From: Rosa chinensis
Lineage: Eukaryota; Streptophyta; Magnoliopsida; Rosales; Rosaceae
Reading direction: 5' to 3'
Assembly: GCF_002994745.2 (NCBI RefSeq)
Contig: NC_037090.1
Span: forward strand, 5,887,501-5,951,500
Length of the DNA: 64,000 nucleotides
Position 1 is the stretch's first letter, and each line of letters starts with the position of its first letter. The translations under genes were made by a program, and so were the position numbers. Of this stretch, positions 10,735 to 22,047 are shown piece by piece. Below the pieces are notes generated by a model. That model was not told where the DNA came from and ran no database searches. It was given only the letters and a program-made list of their open reading frames with translations.

Positions 10735-12285
10735 CTAAATGCCCAAATTTGAAATAACATGATCTCACTTACTCTACTAACAGATTTTTTTTTCACTTAC
10801 CCCCATTTAACTGCTAAAAGACTATTTTAGACAAAACTCAATTATTAAATTACAAGCACGCCACACTCTCTCTTCTCCTATTGTGGATGCCAAGGGGCCG
10901 ACCCCTCCCTCTCAAATCCCCCTTTGATTTCGACTTCCGCTGGTGCCGGTGACCTCAGAGGGGGGTTTGCGATGATGAAGAAGCGGTGAGGCCACAGTTT
11001 TTTGGTGACTTTTGGAGAAGGTCAACCTCCGGCAGTGATCGAATTCAAACCGAGAGGATCCGAATCGGATTCTACATAACCAAACGCACGGACCACCTTG
11101 CTGCATCATTCTCTCTCTCCGGCGGAGTCTCCTAATATGTAGGATTTCACAAACCGTTAAGCCTCATTCTCTCAAACTCTCCCTCTATCTACGACTATGA
11201 TAGAAGATGAGGATTGAAGGTGTGCGCCGTCTCTGTTAGGTTCGAGTGGCTTCTGATGATGATGATGAGGGCTTTAATGAAGACACCGGGTCAATTTCTC
11301 TAGGATTGCTGATTTTGAGTTGCCGCTGCAGCCACAGAGGAGTGAGGGTGAGAGAGGTGGAAATGTGATTATGGGAATTTAGATGACTTGAGATCAAGGC
11401 TTGGGTTTTGAATTTGATTACGTTTGTGGTCTAATATTGATAAATGTTAAAGTATGTCTTCAATGGAACTCATAAAGAATGAATGCAAGGAAGTGTGTGG
11501 TGTCCTATAGTGGTATTCTTTTAACTTTCATAATCTGTTTGAGAATTGGTCTAGCTAGGGTCTGATTTGATGTTGAACATTGATCTTATAAATATCTATA
11601 TTAAATGTGGTAAATTGGGAAGTGTACGTGAGGTGTTTAATAGAATGTTTGAGAGAGAGGTGGTTTCCTGGACAGCCTTAATGTGTGGCTACTTAAACAG
11701 TGGCAATGCCAAAGGGTTATTATCTCTCTTTTTCAACTAATCGTAAGGCATCTGGGATCTTGGGCATTGCTAACCATGGAATGCAAATTCACAGTATGTG
11801 TGTTAAGTCTGGTTATGAATGGGTTACAGTTGTGAGCAATTCTTTTGTAAACTAATCTCTAATGCAATTTCTAATGAAATTACTTGTTTTTTTTTTTTTC
11901 AATATGATTTGAGTTACTAAAACTTTCAAAATCAAGAATAATCTTCATTTTTCATTGATTATTGCCCCCCAATAAACATTTTATTGGCCCCCGATAAAAA
12001 GTTTATTGTCTCCCAATAAAATTTTGATTGGAGGCAATAAAACTGGAGTCTGATCTCCGGCCACCGGAGTCCGGCAAAATCTCTGATGACTTCTCTCTTT
12101 CTAAGTGAGGGAGAAGGCAAAATTGTCCTAAAAATAAATTAAATAAAATAAAACTTAATTAGGTATTAGGGCAAAAGATATGTAATTTATTGGGTAAGTA
12201 GGCAATCTCATAAGATGTTTGGGTAAGTGGGGACGTGGGGTTAATGTAGCTCAAATTTGAGTAAATGGACATTTTCTCAATTTTT
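10735..12285. mobile_element. possible Pack-MULE-like element carrying gene fragments
   Basis: The left edge (TGACTAAATGCCCAAATTTG) and the inverse of the right edge (TTGAGAAAATGTCCATTTAC) are similar, and further in both arms share CACTTACCC-type motifs and long AT runs. This suggests diverged, long terminal inverted repeats. The interior is much richer in G+C around 10880-11400 and contains a PPR gene fragment at 11.6-11.85 kb, typical of Mutator-like elements that have captured host fragments. No target duplication could be fixed, so the borders are approximate. Confidence 0.4.
11576..11850 (+). pseudogene. pentatricopeptide repeat (PPR) protein fragment
   Basis: Plus-strand translation gives [19 protein letters not shown] then [21 protein letters not shown], which is a PPR motif of the PLS type (KCG...A..VF...VVSWTAL..GY). 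After a frame change near 11735-11758 it resumes as GIANHGMQIHSMCVKSGYEW, the GxQIH / K.GY motif of the next repeat. The fragment has no start, later stops and only about two repeats, so it is a relic. It may have been captured by the surrounding MULE-like element. Confidence 0.75.
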
Positions 12286-12384
12286 TTTTAGGTTAGGGTT
12301 TTAAATGGTAACTAATAAGAGTTTCCAATTTTGGCCCACCGTAAACCTAAGTTTTGTTAATAGTAATGTATGACTATATTTCAA

Positions 12385-12985
12385 TTACCTCCTAAAGCTC
12401 TTATGCGATTCAAATGTGTTCATAAGTCGTGGTGTACCATCTAATAAACTCTCAATCTCTCATAGGTTTGTAGCGAAGGACGAGGACCTTTCTAATTCCA
12501 TGAACAACAAATTCAACTTATCCACTAGCATCAATTTCAAGCGCGCTGTCCTCGAGGACGATTCCATCAAGCACAAGGAGATTTTTTTCTGTAATCCTAA
12601 GGGATGGCAGCACGGAGAAGAAGGAAAGTTTGTTGTTATTACTTGATACCAACTTGTGATGACCAAAACCTTTCTTCAGTTGTCGAGGACCTTATTGTTC
12701 CTCTTCCGATGAGTAGATCTCCCTTTCATCTCCACATTTGCAGGACATTACGATGATATTATTTATCTGAAAGGTTTGGATGAAGACATTTTTTTTTATG
12801 CAATTAAGGAATTCAAATATATATCTAGCTTCCCTAGTCTTGTCTTCTTCTCCCACCTAATGATGATGAAGACGATTTGAATGCAGTAAAAACTGTAGAA
12901 TCCAATACGAATGTTGCATTCAACTCAAAAGCTAAAAATTACAAAGTTGTTTGTGTTGTACATTATTCGGGACATTTTACCAGCC
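12385..12985 (+). pseudogene. SFBB/SLFL-like F-box protein, N-terminal relic
   Basis: The reading starts LPPKALMRFKCVHKSWCTI, the second half of the F-box of Rosaceae S-locus F-box-like proteins. After a stop and a frame change it continues FVAKDEDLSNSMNNKFNLS, then VEDLIVPLPM, GHYDDIIYLKGLDEDIF and finally KTVESNTNVAFNSKAKNYKV, in several frames. These blocks occur in the expected order of the family. At least three frameshifts or stops, a missing start and a missing C-terminus make it a pseudogene. It supports a rosaceous origin of the DNA. Confidence 0.78.
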
Positions 12986-13183
12986 ATTCCAAAACATTAT
13001 ACATGAATCCTTCATTTTCTGTATTAATTTGATTTTCCCACCAAGAAAAGTAGAGGGGAAATGACTATCATATACAACGACTATCATATACCAATGATTT
13101 AAGAGATACCACATCCCTATTCCCTAGTATAGAAACGTAACCCATGTGGACTATAATGTGGTCCTACTAGTTTTATTGACGAC

Positions 13184-15075
13184 TTAGTTTCTCAAACCTA
13201 CTGTAAACTTAACACCTGTAGCCGGCAACCAAGCCATCCCATCAATAAATCGCCGAACCGTGAAGAAACTAGCCATGTTGGCATCCTGAATGATGTGGTA
13301 ACCTGGCCACTTGACCCGTCCGGATAGTGATGCACCCGGCCCATAGTTTCTATACTCGCCGTACCATAATGTGCCCAAAGCAAAGTTACCATACCACTCA
13401 AGCCACCCTCTAGGCTGCACTAGACCACCCAAGTAAGTGTTGATAAAAACTGTCCTAGAGTATGGCTTCCATGGTCTCCCCAGATACGTCGGTTGAGTAG
13501 CAAAAACATAGCTATCTTGGATCGAAAATCCAGTGTTTTGATGCGGATCTTTCCGACCCTGGGCCGTGATGGTGACCTTTTGTAGTGATAGCGGGACTCG
13601 AGTGTAGATTTTGCAATTTTGGAGCACCGCGGCACCATTGCCAAATATGAAGTCTATGGTACCATAGATGTCACATTCACGATAAAATTGGCGAAGAGAG
13701 TGAGCATACAGTGTGTCTTGGTGACCCTCCATGCTGCACCGGAAGAAGGCAGATTGGTCCGAGTCAACCCTAAGCGCCACGCCTTGATGGTTTTCAGGCC
13801 CGGCCGTGTTACGAAAAGTCATGTCTCTTGCTATAAATCCTTTTCCGGATACAGCTGCAAGCATAACTTAGTCACTTATTAACTGGATCCCAGCATAAAC
13901 ATATCATAATTTTCTACAAACTTGTTAATATAGTTGAACAGTTATAAAGTAAACTTATAATACACTTTTGACTCGTTCTTTAATTAACGCACATATATTC
14001 ATATTGATAAATATTCTGACAAGGGAAGTACAATAAGCTATAGCAAGGTATAAATATTAAACGTACCAACTGTTGCAGTTCTAAATGTAGTCCATCCTTG
14101 CATGAAACTTCGGTCACCAGTTACCACAGTTTGTCCAATTCCATCCCCTACAAACATGATATTGGTTTTCTTCTTCTTCATGTCAATGTTTTCTCTATAA
14201 ATCCCCTTCTTCACATATATTATGTACCTCCTGCTGCTGTGGTCTGGAGCTTCATTAACAGCTTCTGTGATTGAACGGTACTTCCCGCTCCCATCTGTTG
14301 CCACAACAGCATCTACATGCATACCTGATTGATCATGTGGACTTGACTTAACCATCTCTTGATCACCGTCACTCATCCATGCCGGAAAATTATGATCCGG
14401 CGATGAACTCTTATTCGCAATTGTCAAAGTATTCATACTATGATCCCTTGGAGGTTTAAAGGGTAAAGCATGTAATTGAGTATACAAGGCCAAGACATTA
14501 CCAATGAGCTGTGTGACTTGCTTCAAGCTTCCCCTTATGAAATTTTCGAGCCGTCTATCGGTTCCCTCGAAACCTTCAAGGCATGTATCTTGGTTACTAA
14601 GGGCAGCACTCAGCCAAGCTTTTAGATCTCCTTCATAGTGAACATTTTTGTCACCTGTCCGAATTCTGTTCATCTCGCCTAAAGACCAAGCCAACTCAGA
14701 GACAGAGAAATCAAGAAGCTCCTTGCAATCCTCAATAGCTACCTGTTCTCTGTAACCGATGGATAGAGCATTGAACTTTGTGATCATGTCAACTGCAGCT
14801 TTCGCTTGATTAAGTGTGTGCCTAAGCGCAGCACTTAGGATTGAACTTCTTGCAGAAGCAGCGTTTTGATGACTTTGATCAGGTCCCATTATGCTTTGGA
14901 GCTCAGCTTGCACTTCTGTGAGGCATGAGCTTTGGTTTTCAATTTGGGTGCAAGTTTGCATAAGCATGGATTGAATGGAAGGATTTGGCTGTTCCGAGGA
15001 TATAGTTAATCCATGAGAAAAAACAGAAAGTGAGGCCAGAGTAATAATAAGAAGAAAAAAATTGGTAAAGCTCAT
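13184..15075 (-). CDS. pectinesterase with N-terminal inhibitor domain (type I PME)
   Basis: Two exons, 15075-14067 and 13854-13184, share the same codon-splitting intron position as the other PME here (TATV|A|VSG), giving 559 aa. A signal peptide covers about residues 1-22 (MSFTNFFLLIITLASLSVF). A PMEI domain follows (about 30-190), and the catalytic domain begins near 254 (DAVVATDGSGKY). Catalytic signature residues are intact: Q382/D383 in GHQDTLY, D404 in GTIDFIFG and R463 in YLGRPW. No clear R-K/R-L-L processing motif is seen between the domains, unlike the first PME, so the pro-domain may be cut elsewhere or retained. It should act on homogalacturonan methyl esters in the wall. Confidence 0.93.
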
Positions 15076-15595
15076 CTTTAGCTCTGATGGGGAGGGAGAA
15101 AGGCAGAAAGGAAATGATTTTAATGATCATTGTATATGAAGAAAAGGTACTTGTTTTATACACGAGGGAATGAGGGAATGGTTTGTTTTCAAAGGAAAGG
15201 TTTTGTCTTTGGAGTTGTAAATAAACATTCTTGTGCTTTTTCTTTTGACAAAGCCAAGTCATGCTCTCTTCTGGGGGCAAGCTCTTATATTCGTTGCAAT
15301 TGGGCTTTAGAGGTACGTGGAGTGCGTGATCAAATTAAGGATCCTCGCTTTTCTAGAAACAGAATCAAAATTGTCCAGTATTTCTAGGCCCAGTAAATAG
15401 TCAAAAAGCTGTAGGGTATATGTATAGCAGTATAGGCACAAACTATATTCACCAACAAATTTATAGGCACAAACTATATTCACCAACAAGATTCTCAATG
15501 TCAAATTAGAGAAGACAAAAAAAATGCGTCCGTAGGTTCAGTGGGAAAAAAACACATTTACACCAGTTAAAAAAATGCCAATCTCTCATCAGTTC
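15076..15595. other. 5' flank of the second PME and 3' flank of GRDP
   Basis: Intergenic. A 28-bp motif (GGCACAAACTATATTCACCAACAA and neighbours) is repeated directly at about 15436-15458 and 15467-15489. No gene seen. Confidence 0.45.
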
Positions 15596-18500
15596 TCATG
15601 CTAGTATCCCTCGTTTGTACAACTTATCACTGCCTTCCTCCGGTGAATATCCCACAGTAACAGCTGGTTGCCTGGTGATGTTAATTGAACCACCCGATTT
15701 TATAACTGCCTTTGCATTCCAGTACCAAGGTTCAATGTGAGGTGAAGAATTAAATGAAGAACTTAAGGAAGGGTGGAGTACTACAGAACCCCAATCTCTG
15801 GTCCCAAATTTTTCTTCCCCTAGTCTTCTTCTAATCAACAAACCTCCAATATCTTCTTTTTTAATCTCAGATACACTTCTTAGTATACAAATGCATAGAA
15901 GAAGTACAAATACTGCATCTTCTTCAGGCCATAACTCCACTACCAATAGCTTCCAATTCAAAAGAGCCGTTGCTCTTCCAATTGGATCGTCTTCAGTTGT
16001 CCGGACAAGGGTTAAAAACCCCTCTTCTTCATCTTCCTCTTCCTCCTCTTCACCTTCTTCATAAATTTGACATTCCTCATAGTTTGTTACAGACCCTTTC
16101 TTTTTTACTTGATATTGCATCCTTCGTCCTTTTAAGAGCTTAACCTGCAATATATGATATTCGTTAATAAACCAATCAAAATGAGGATTTCTGTACTAAT
16201 GCAGGCAACGTAGGAAGAGAAATTGCAAGCTCACGGTTGATTCTGCAGCTTGATTCTTCAAACAAAATCTCAGACCTGATACTGACGATGGCAATCCCCC
16301 TATCATCAATTCATCTCCAGTTGAAAAGTGCCATGCAGCTTTCCATTGTTCCGCTGGTTCTTTTGGTAAGGCGGTTCCTACTACTTTCGCTGTACTAGAA
16401 CAGCAGACAAGAGTTTACAATTTGTTTCCAAGAAAATGCAATAATGCACCATAATTAACCAAGAATAATCTCTCGGCAGAGGAGTACAATGCAATGTAGA
16501 AGCGGTTCTGTCGAATAAATGTGATACCTACTTAGTTAGCTGACAAGACAACAAACACTGAAGTACTAAATTCTTCCAGACTCTTCCTATTAAGCATGAT
16601 CTGTAACCAAATTAAAGATAGAAGATTCAAGATTTGTTCTGTATTCATCCTTATCAGTTTTCTCTCATCTACATTATGTGGTTCATCTAGAAACCTTTTC
16701 TATGCAGTTGGTTACGAGTATGTAGTTTTTCTTATTAAGGTTGTTGTTGGTGTTTACACCTTAATCCCACAAGTGACCGAAAATATGTTTACGTAATATA
16801 ACATACCAGGGGATCTACCAATGGAACCGGCAACATACGACCAAGAACCTTCTCGAATCTCTATAATCCTATCCTCCCATTTCACAGCTGATGGAGCCTC
16901 GCCTCCTCTTCTCCAAAATCCTTCTCCCACCCTACAATCAATTTGATCCAATTTGTTAACAACAGATACAATTTTAGAAATAAATTGTATGGAAAATATA
17001 CGTTGTTAGCCTTTAAACCTTATTCGAATCACGAAACACTCCCTCCCAGCATGATCAAGCACAGTGCGAGACAACCACCGGCCTTCTTGGGGATGATACT
17101 GGTTCATTCTCAGAATCACATCTGATATCATTGCCCCAGAATCATCTGTGACACGGTCTGGCACACATTTCATCAGGTATGGTGCCTGAACTGGTGGAGT
17201 TATCGAAGTAACAATTTTCACTTCATCATCTTCTTTTTCCAAAGATAGAGAGGGTGCTCTAAGTAAGTCATTCCAATAGAACGTAACAGTGTCCTGCACA
17301 CTATTTCCTTTAAAACAGTAGCCACCACGCCGACGAAGCTCCACCATAACTCCTTTGGTTCCAAACTCACAGCAGAGATGCCAAGCTTTGCGCCATGACG
17401 AATGAGAAAAGTCCGACATGGGTTTTTCAAGCTTTAACTCCCTATGGCACCTCACAATTCGAAGACGAAGGTTATCACGTCTTATATCCTCCTGCATTGC
17501 CTTCATTTTATCCCTAAGCCTGACAAACACACAGACCTACATTGAGGAATCAAGGCACCATCAGAGTAGTACTTACTAACAAAACTAGGATCTACATAAC
17601 TGGCTTTATCATTGAAACTAAGTTCACATTAATTTTTGTACAGACTCATTATTGCAAAAGAAGTAATCAAACTAATTATATTTACATTAAATCAAGTTTT
17701 AAACTGACCTCAAGCAAGAACCTAGGCAGCAGGGGCTTGTATTTGGTATTGATATCTGTATCCGAAACCTCCCAGTAAACTGGCGGCTTGAATGAGACAC
17801 CCCCATCCAATTTGAAAGCTATTTCCCCACCAGCTTTCTCATATGGTTGATCAAAAGTCCTCTCCCACAACTTTTTGGTCTCCTCCACCTCTTTTTCCTT
17901 GACTTTGTCCCACACGGTTAACACTTTCACAAAATCACCCTCCATCTCTTTCAAATCTTCAGCATATACAGTTGGATAACTCTGCTTCCAATCACACAAA
18001 ATTTAGACACATAAGATCCTAGATAAAACAAACACCCAGATTTCAACTTTTTTAACTTATGATCCAAGAAAGAAATAACAGAACGAAAACTGAACTAAAT
18101 TATAGCCGAAAAAATGCACCTGATGGATGAGCCACATTAGCATAATGTCAGAGGCAGGAACCAAATTTGAACCCAAATCAATAGACCTCTGCACCATGAA
18201 CAAAAACCCCTTGTACCTTTGCCTTGCTGCTATCAAATACACAATCTCAGACCTGTATGGCTCTGAAAATTTCGAATACAAAAACCTATGCTTGCTCACT
18301 TCCTCCAATAGCTCCTCATCAATAGCTACCTCTGATACCCCCACATCAGAATCAGCTTCATTCTCAAATGGCTCATCTGGGTACCTTTTGACCCAAAAAT
18401 CTCTGCACCTCATTAATGCATACTCTTCATTCTCTTCATCAAAAATGGTGGGCTTTCCTATAAGTCTTGAAAACCTGGACTCACAGTATTGCCTATAATG

Positions 18501-18975
18501 AACCTGAAAAAAAAAATATCAAATCTTTAATTTCAGAAAACACTCAAATTAAAAAAAAAAATCAGAGCTTTTTAATCAAACTTAACTTACCGGATTAAGT
18601 GTGTGACAGAACCAAACCCACTCAATATCTATAGGAGGATGAACCACTGGAGTCGTCGTTAACGTTGACTCCGCCGTCAGATGAGCCATCAACGGCATCC
18701 AGAGCTCACTGTACCTGCAAAACCAAACCCAGCAACGTTCAACATCCACCGTCCGATCAGATTACTAATTATAAAGGTGAGAGCTTTGACCTTCTTATGG
18801 CTTCGACAAGCGTTGGCTTCCTGTGCAGCCACCGAGACTCGGCAACAGTTCGGAGGAAGCCGAGGTTTCGCCTGGCGGCGGACACGAGATCCAACCCGAG
18901 TTTCGCGGCCTCCATTTCGGATATCCCGCTGAGAGTTCTGGTCGTGGACATGTTGCTGGAATTACGCGACGACAT
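15596..18975 (-). CDS. glycine-rich domain-containing protein (GRDP, DUF1399 family)
   Basis: Eight exons are proposed: 18975-18791, 18714-18591, 18503-18120, 17981-17709, 17536-17019, 16931-16807, 16389-16235 and 16144-15596. All have GT-AG ends and continuous frame, giving 770 aa. The N-terminal DUF1399 region holds RYSELWMPLMAHL, PPIDIEWVWFCHTLNP, HYRQYCESRF and LIHQ|SYPTVYAEDL, which are diagnostic of plant GRDP1/GRDP2-type proteins. The start is the first in-frame ATG (MSSRNSSNMSTTRTL). The last exon carries an acidic EEGEEEEEEDEEE run and ends KLYKRGILA. I see no long glycine-rich tail, the region that named the family. Arabidopsis members affect abscisic acid and auxin responses and growth; that role here is inferred. 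Confidence 0.88.
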
Positions 18976-20760
18976 GTCGTCGCGGCGTGGGTTTCCGGAC
19001 CGAGATCTTAGTCCGGAGAAGAAAGGGAATCGGAATGTGAATTGAATACGACAAGAGGAAAACAGTTCGATGGGGTTTTGAGTGGGAAAGATGAGACACG
19101 TGGTGAGTTTGATCAAGGGATTTTCCAGGTGGGGAGGGCGCGTCGGGAAGAAGTAGTGGGAAGAAGGGATTGGATGATTCGGTTTTATTAATCATTGCAT
19201 TTGCATGTCCTTTGAGCTTTTGGAAGTTGGTCTCACATTACCTACTATTTAATTTTTCTAGAAAAGTCTTTCTTTCCTATATGGGAAAATGATAGCAGAA
19301 AATAATTTTTTTTTGGTCAAATTTGAACCAATCCGAATGATATCGAGAGTAATTCTTCACTTCATTTCATTTCCATCATATGCTTTAGAATTAAAACTAG
19401 TTTTATAGTGCATGTCTTTAGATTACTGTAAAGGGTTGGGTTTTGATGTGGAGGATTAAAATGAGTCATTCATGAGGACTTTTTAATCAACAGTTGACAT
19501 ATTCACTTTTCAATCACATTTCTACAAATTAATTGTTAGATGTTTAAATATTCATGAGTTGATAATTCTTAAAAAAATTTAACCAAATTGAAAATTGTTA
19601 AGGAGGCATTTATAATCATGATTTATCAGTTATAAATATGAAATGTTCAGGTTTAACAAATTTTGTTCTTTCATTTATTTGATCTAGTTCGGTATCTTAA
19701 CGATTAGCAATTTGGAATAAAATTCTCATAAGTAATTTACTCATGCATACTTAAACATTTGACAGTTGATTTTCCGAAATGTAATCGAAAATGAGTCTCA
19801 CAACCGTTGGTTAGAAAGTGCTGATGAAGTTCTCATTTTAAATCTCCTCATTCGAGTCTCTCCCTTACTTTAATGTAGGTTTCACTTTCAGAAAGAATAT
19901 GGATCTAATTCCGTATTATATAATGTCAAATCAATTGATGATAAGAGGAGGAATTATATATACAAAATGAAATTGATGGTACAAGGAGGAATCATGCAAT
20001 CCAAGGTAAAATGAGTGGTTCAACTAATTGAGTACTTTTTTTTCTTTTCTAATTTTTAAATGAGAGAGGCCGGTTTTTAACTTGAAAAAAGTTGAAACCA
20101 CCACCAATTTTTATTGAACTTCACTTTGTCTTCGGATATGCACGTTTGATATGCAAGTTTTTATTTATTTGTTCCAGTTAGTAAAGATTTATGGAATTAC
20201 AAAAGTAAAAGGGACGTTTTCATCACCAGTTTTATACCAAAGAGAAGTTATTGTATTTCTTCTAAAATGCTGCATGCATATCCATCTTTAATTAATAACA
20301 AATGAAAGGTCGGTAGAGGAAAGGGACGCAGTGAGTGAAATCCCGGCCACCTCTCACGACCTCATCAGTTTAATGTCATTGTCTGGATATTCAGTCTTGG
20401 ACTGGTAGTAGACAATTGAACATTTGAACCAAGTAGAAAAATGACACCAAAAGGAGCTTCTTACCTTGGAATTCCTTGCATTGTCAAAGCACAGCTAGCT
20501 AAAGCCACGTACTAATGCAGACACAGGCATTTAATGGAACAAACATGGATTTTAAACACGCATACTACCAGACCGAGGGCAGAGAGAACATGGTCACAAA
20601 CTTACAATAAACTAAAAGGAAAACACGGGCGTAGTTCATCACTTAAACTTCAGACAATTAACTGAGTAGCTCCTGGATTTATTTTGCGCAAAATACTAAG
20701 ACCACATGGTAGAATAAGTAGGCACCTCCTGCTCTCCTGGTGTTATTAAGTACACTTGAA
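18976..20760. other. intergenic between GRDP and UFO
   Basis: This 1.8-kb stretch holds the GRDP 5' flank and the UFO 3' flank. It is AT-rich with no gene, RNA or clear transposon recognised. Confidence 0.4.
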
Positions 20761-22047
20761 TCAAGCTGGAAATGGAGCAGCAGGGAACTGATAATTCAGA
20801 AGCGAAGTGACCGGAGTAGCAAGCCGGGGCTCATAAGCAAAACCACGGCTCAGATCACCCATACCAACAAAAGGACAGGGAGGCATACACTTCCACAGTT
20901 TGGTGTTCATATTAAACAACACACCCAAATGACGAGAACTCCCCGGAATCATGAACACAATGAACTCTCCATGGCCAACGCAGTGAAACCCATTCCCACA
21001 GGACTCCATCTCCGCACCGAACCGATCATAAAGCAGTTGAGGCATCCTCTCAATCTCCACCCACGTAGTTCCTTCCTGCAAGCTCCAGACCCTCAAGCTT
21101 TTCGGCACGATCAGCGACCTCTTCTCAATAGCCGCAACCAGCAGAAGCTTCCCAGTGCCACTCTCTACCACGCTAGGACACTTCAGGAACCTCTTCATCG
21201 GTGGCTGAATATCCCACCAAATGGCTGTTTCCACGTCATAGGTCGCGACGTTGAAAGGGTGGTAGCTCATGTTGTAGAGCCTTCCATTAATGTGAACCAT
21301 TCTACCAGCCGACTCAAAGTTGCAGAGTCTGGGAAGAGGAGAAGTGATCTGCCATGTGGGAAGAAAGCAGCCCGTACCATCCACACGGAACCTTTCTGCG
21401 CTGGAGTTCTTTACAGCTAGGGCATTGTTGATGAGGTCATCTCCGGCAAGGGTGACGTCTATGGAAGTAGGGGTGACAGTAAAGCCGATGGAGGGTTGAT
21501 ACCTTGAGGTTAGTGTTCGAGGGAGTTGGTTTAAGGTACCCGAAAGCGGGTTGGAGAGAAGTAGGTTTTTCGGAGCAGGGTTATCCGAAATCCAACAGAC
21601 CAGTCCGCCTGAAGAAGCGGCTGGACAGAAGCCAGATGGTGGAACCAAAGGAAAGGGAAGGCGGTACCAGACGAGTTCATAAGGATCGAAAAGGTACCCT
21701 TCAGCCCTGTTGTTGTTGTTGTCATCAATGAGATTCTGGGTGTAGACCTTGAAAAAGAGGAACCAATGGCGACGGTGTGGGAAGATATCGAGGTAGAGTT
21801 GAAGGAAGGTGTTGGTGAACAACAGGCCATTCCATCTCCTGCAGACACACCGAGATCGGAAGAAGGCCGGTGGTGGAAGAAAGGCAATAATGCGGTCGAG
21901 AATCCGAGTTGGGAGCTTCCTCCATATCCTAGGGTCCATCCATGGATCATCATGATTAGATCCACTACTACTACTACTACCAGCGTAGGTACTGCTAAAT
22001 GACAAGGGTAAGGGGATTTCAGAGAGACGATGAAAATGAGGATCCAT
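20761..22047 (-). CDS. UFO: F-box protein UNUSUAL FLORAL ORGANS / FIMBRIATA orthologue
   Basis: This single uninterrupted exon encodes 428 aa, close to the family length (about 440). A serine-rich N-terminus precedes the F-box at about 41-86 (IWRKLP..ILDRIIAFLPPPAFFRSRCVCRRW). A kelch-like C-terminal half follows, with blocks such as AEGYLFDPYE, SSGGLVCWISD, IGFTVTPTSIDVTLAGDDLI, LPRLCNFESAGRMV and NVATYDVE. It ends GFAYEPRLATPVTSLL. These blocks match UFO of Arabidopsis and FIM of Antirrhinum closely and in order. UFO links SCF/SKP1 to LEAFY and directs petal and stamen (class B) identity and inflorescence form. It lies about 2.5 kb from the retrotransposon cluster. No break or missing motif is seen. 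Confidence 0.93.
   Translation of the reverse strand: MDPHFHRLSEIPLPLSFSSTYAGSSSSSGSNHDDPWMDPRIWRKLPTRILDRIIAFLPPPAFFRSRCVCRRWNGLLFTNTFLQLYLDIFPHRRHWFLFFKVYTQNLIDDNNNNRAEGYLFDPYELVWYRLPFPLVPPSGFCPAASSGGLVCWISDNPAPKNLLLSNPLSGTLNQLPRTLTSRYQPSIGFTVTPTSIDVTLAGDDLINNALAVKNSSAERFRVDGTGCFLPTWQITSPLPRLCNFESAGRMVHINGRLYNMSYHPFNVATYDVETAIWWDIQPPMKRFLKCPSVVESGTGKLLLVAAIEKRSLIVPKSLRVWSLQEGTTWVEIERMPQLLYDRFGAEMESCGNGFHCVGHGEFIVFMIPGSSRHLGVLFNMNTKLWKCMPPCPFVGMGDLSRGFAYEPRLATPVTSLLNYQFPAAPFPA

Noticed and set aside
20740..21420. Plus-strand 226-codon frame opposite UFO
   Set aside because: Antisense shadow of the conserved UFO coding sequence.
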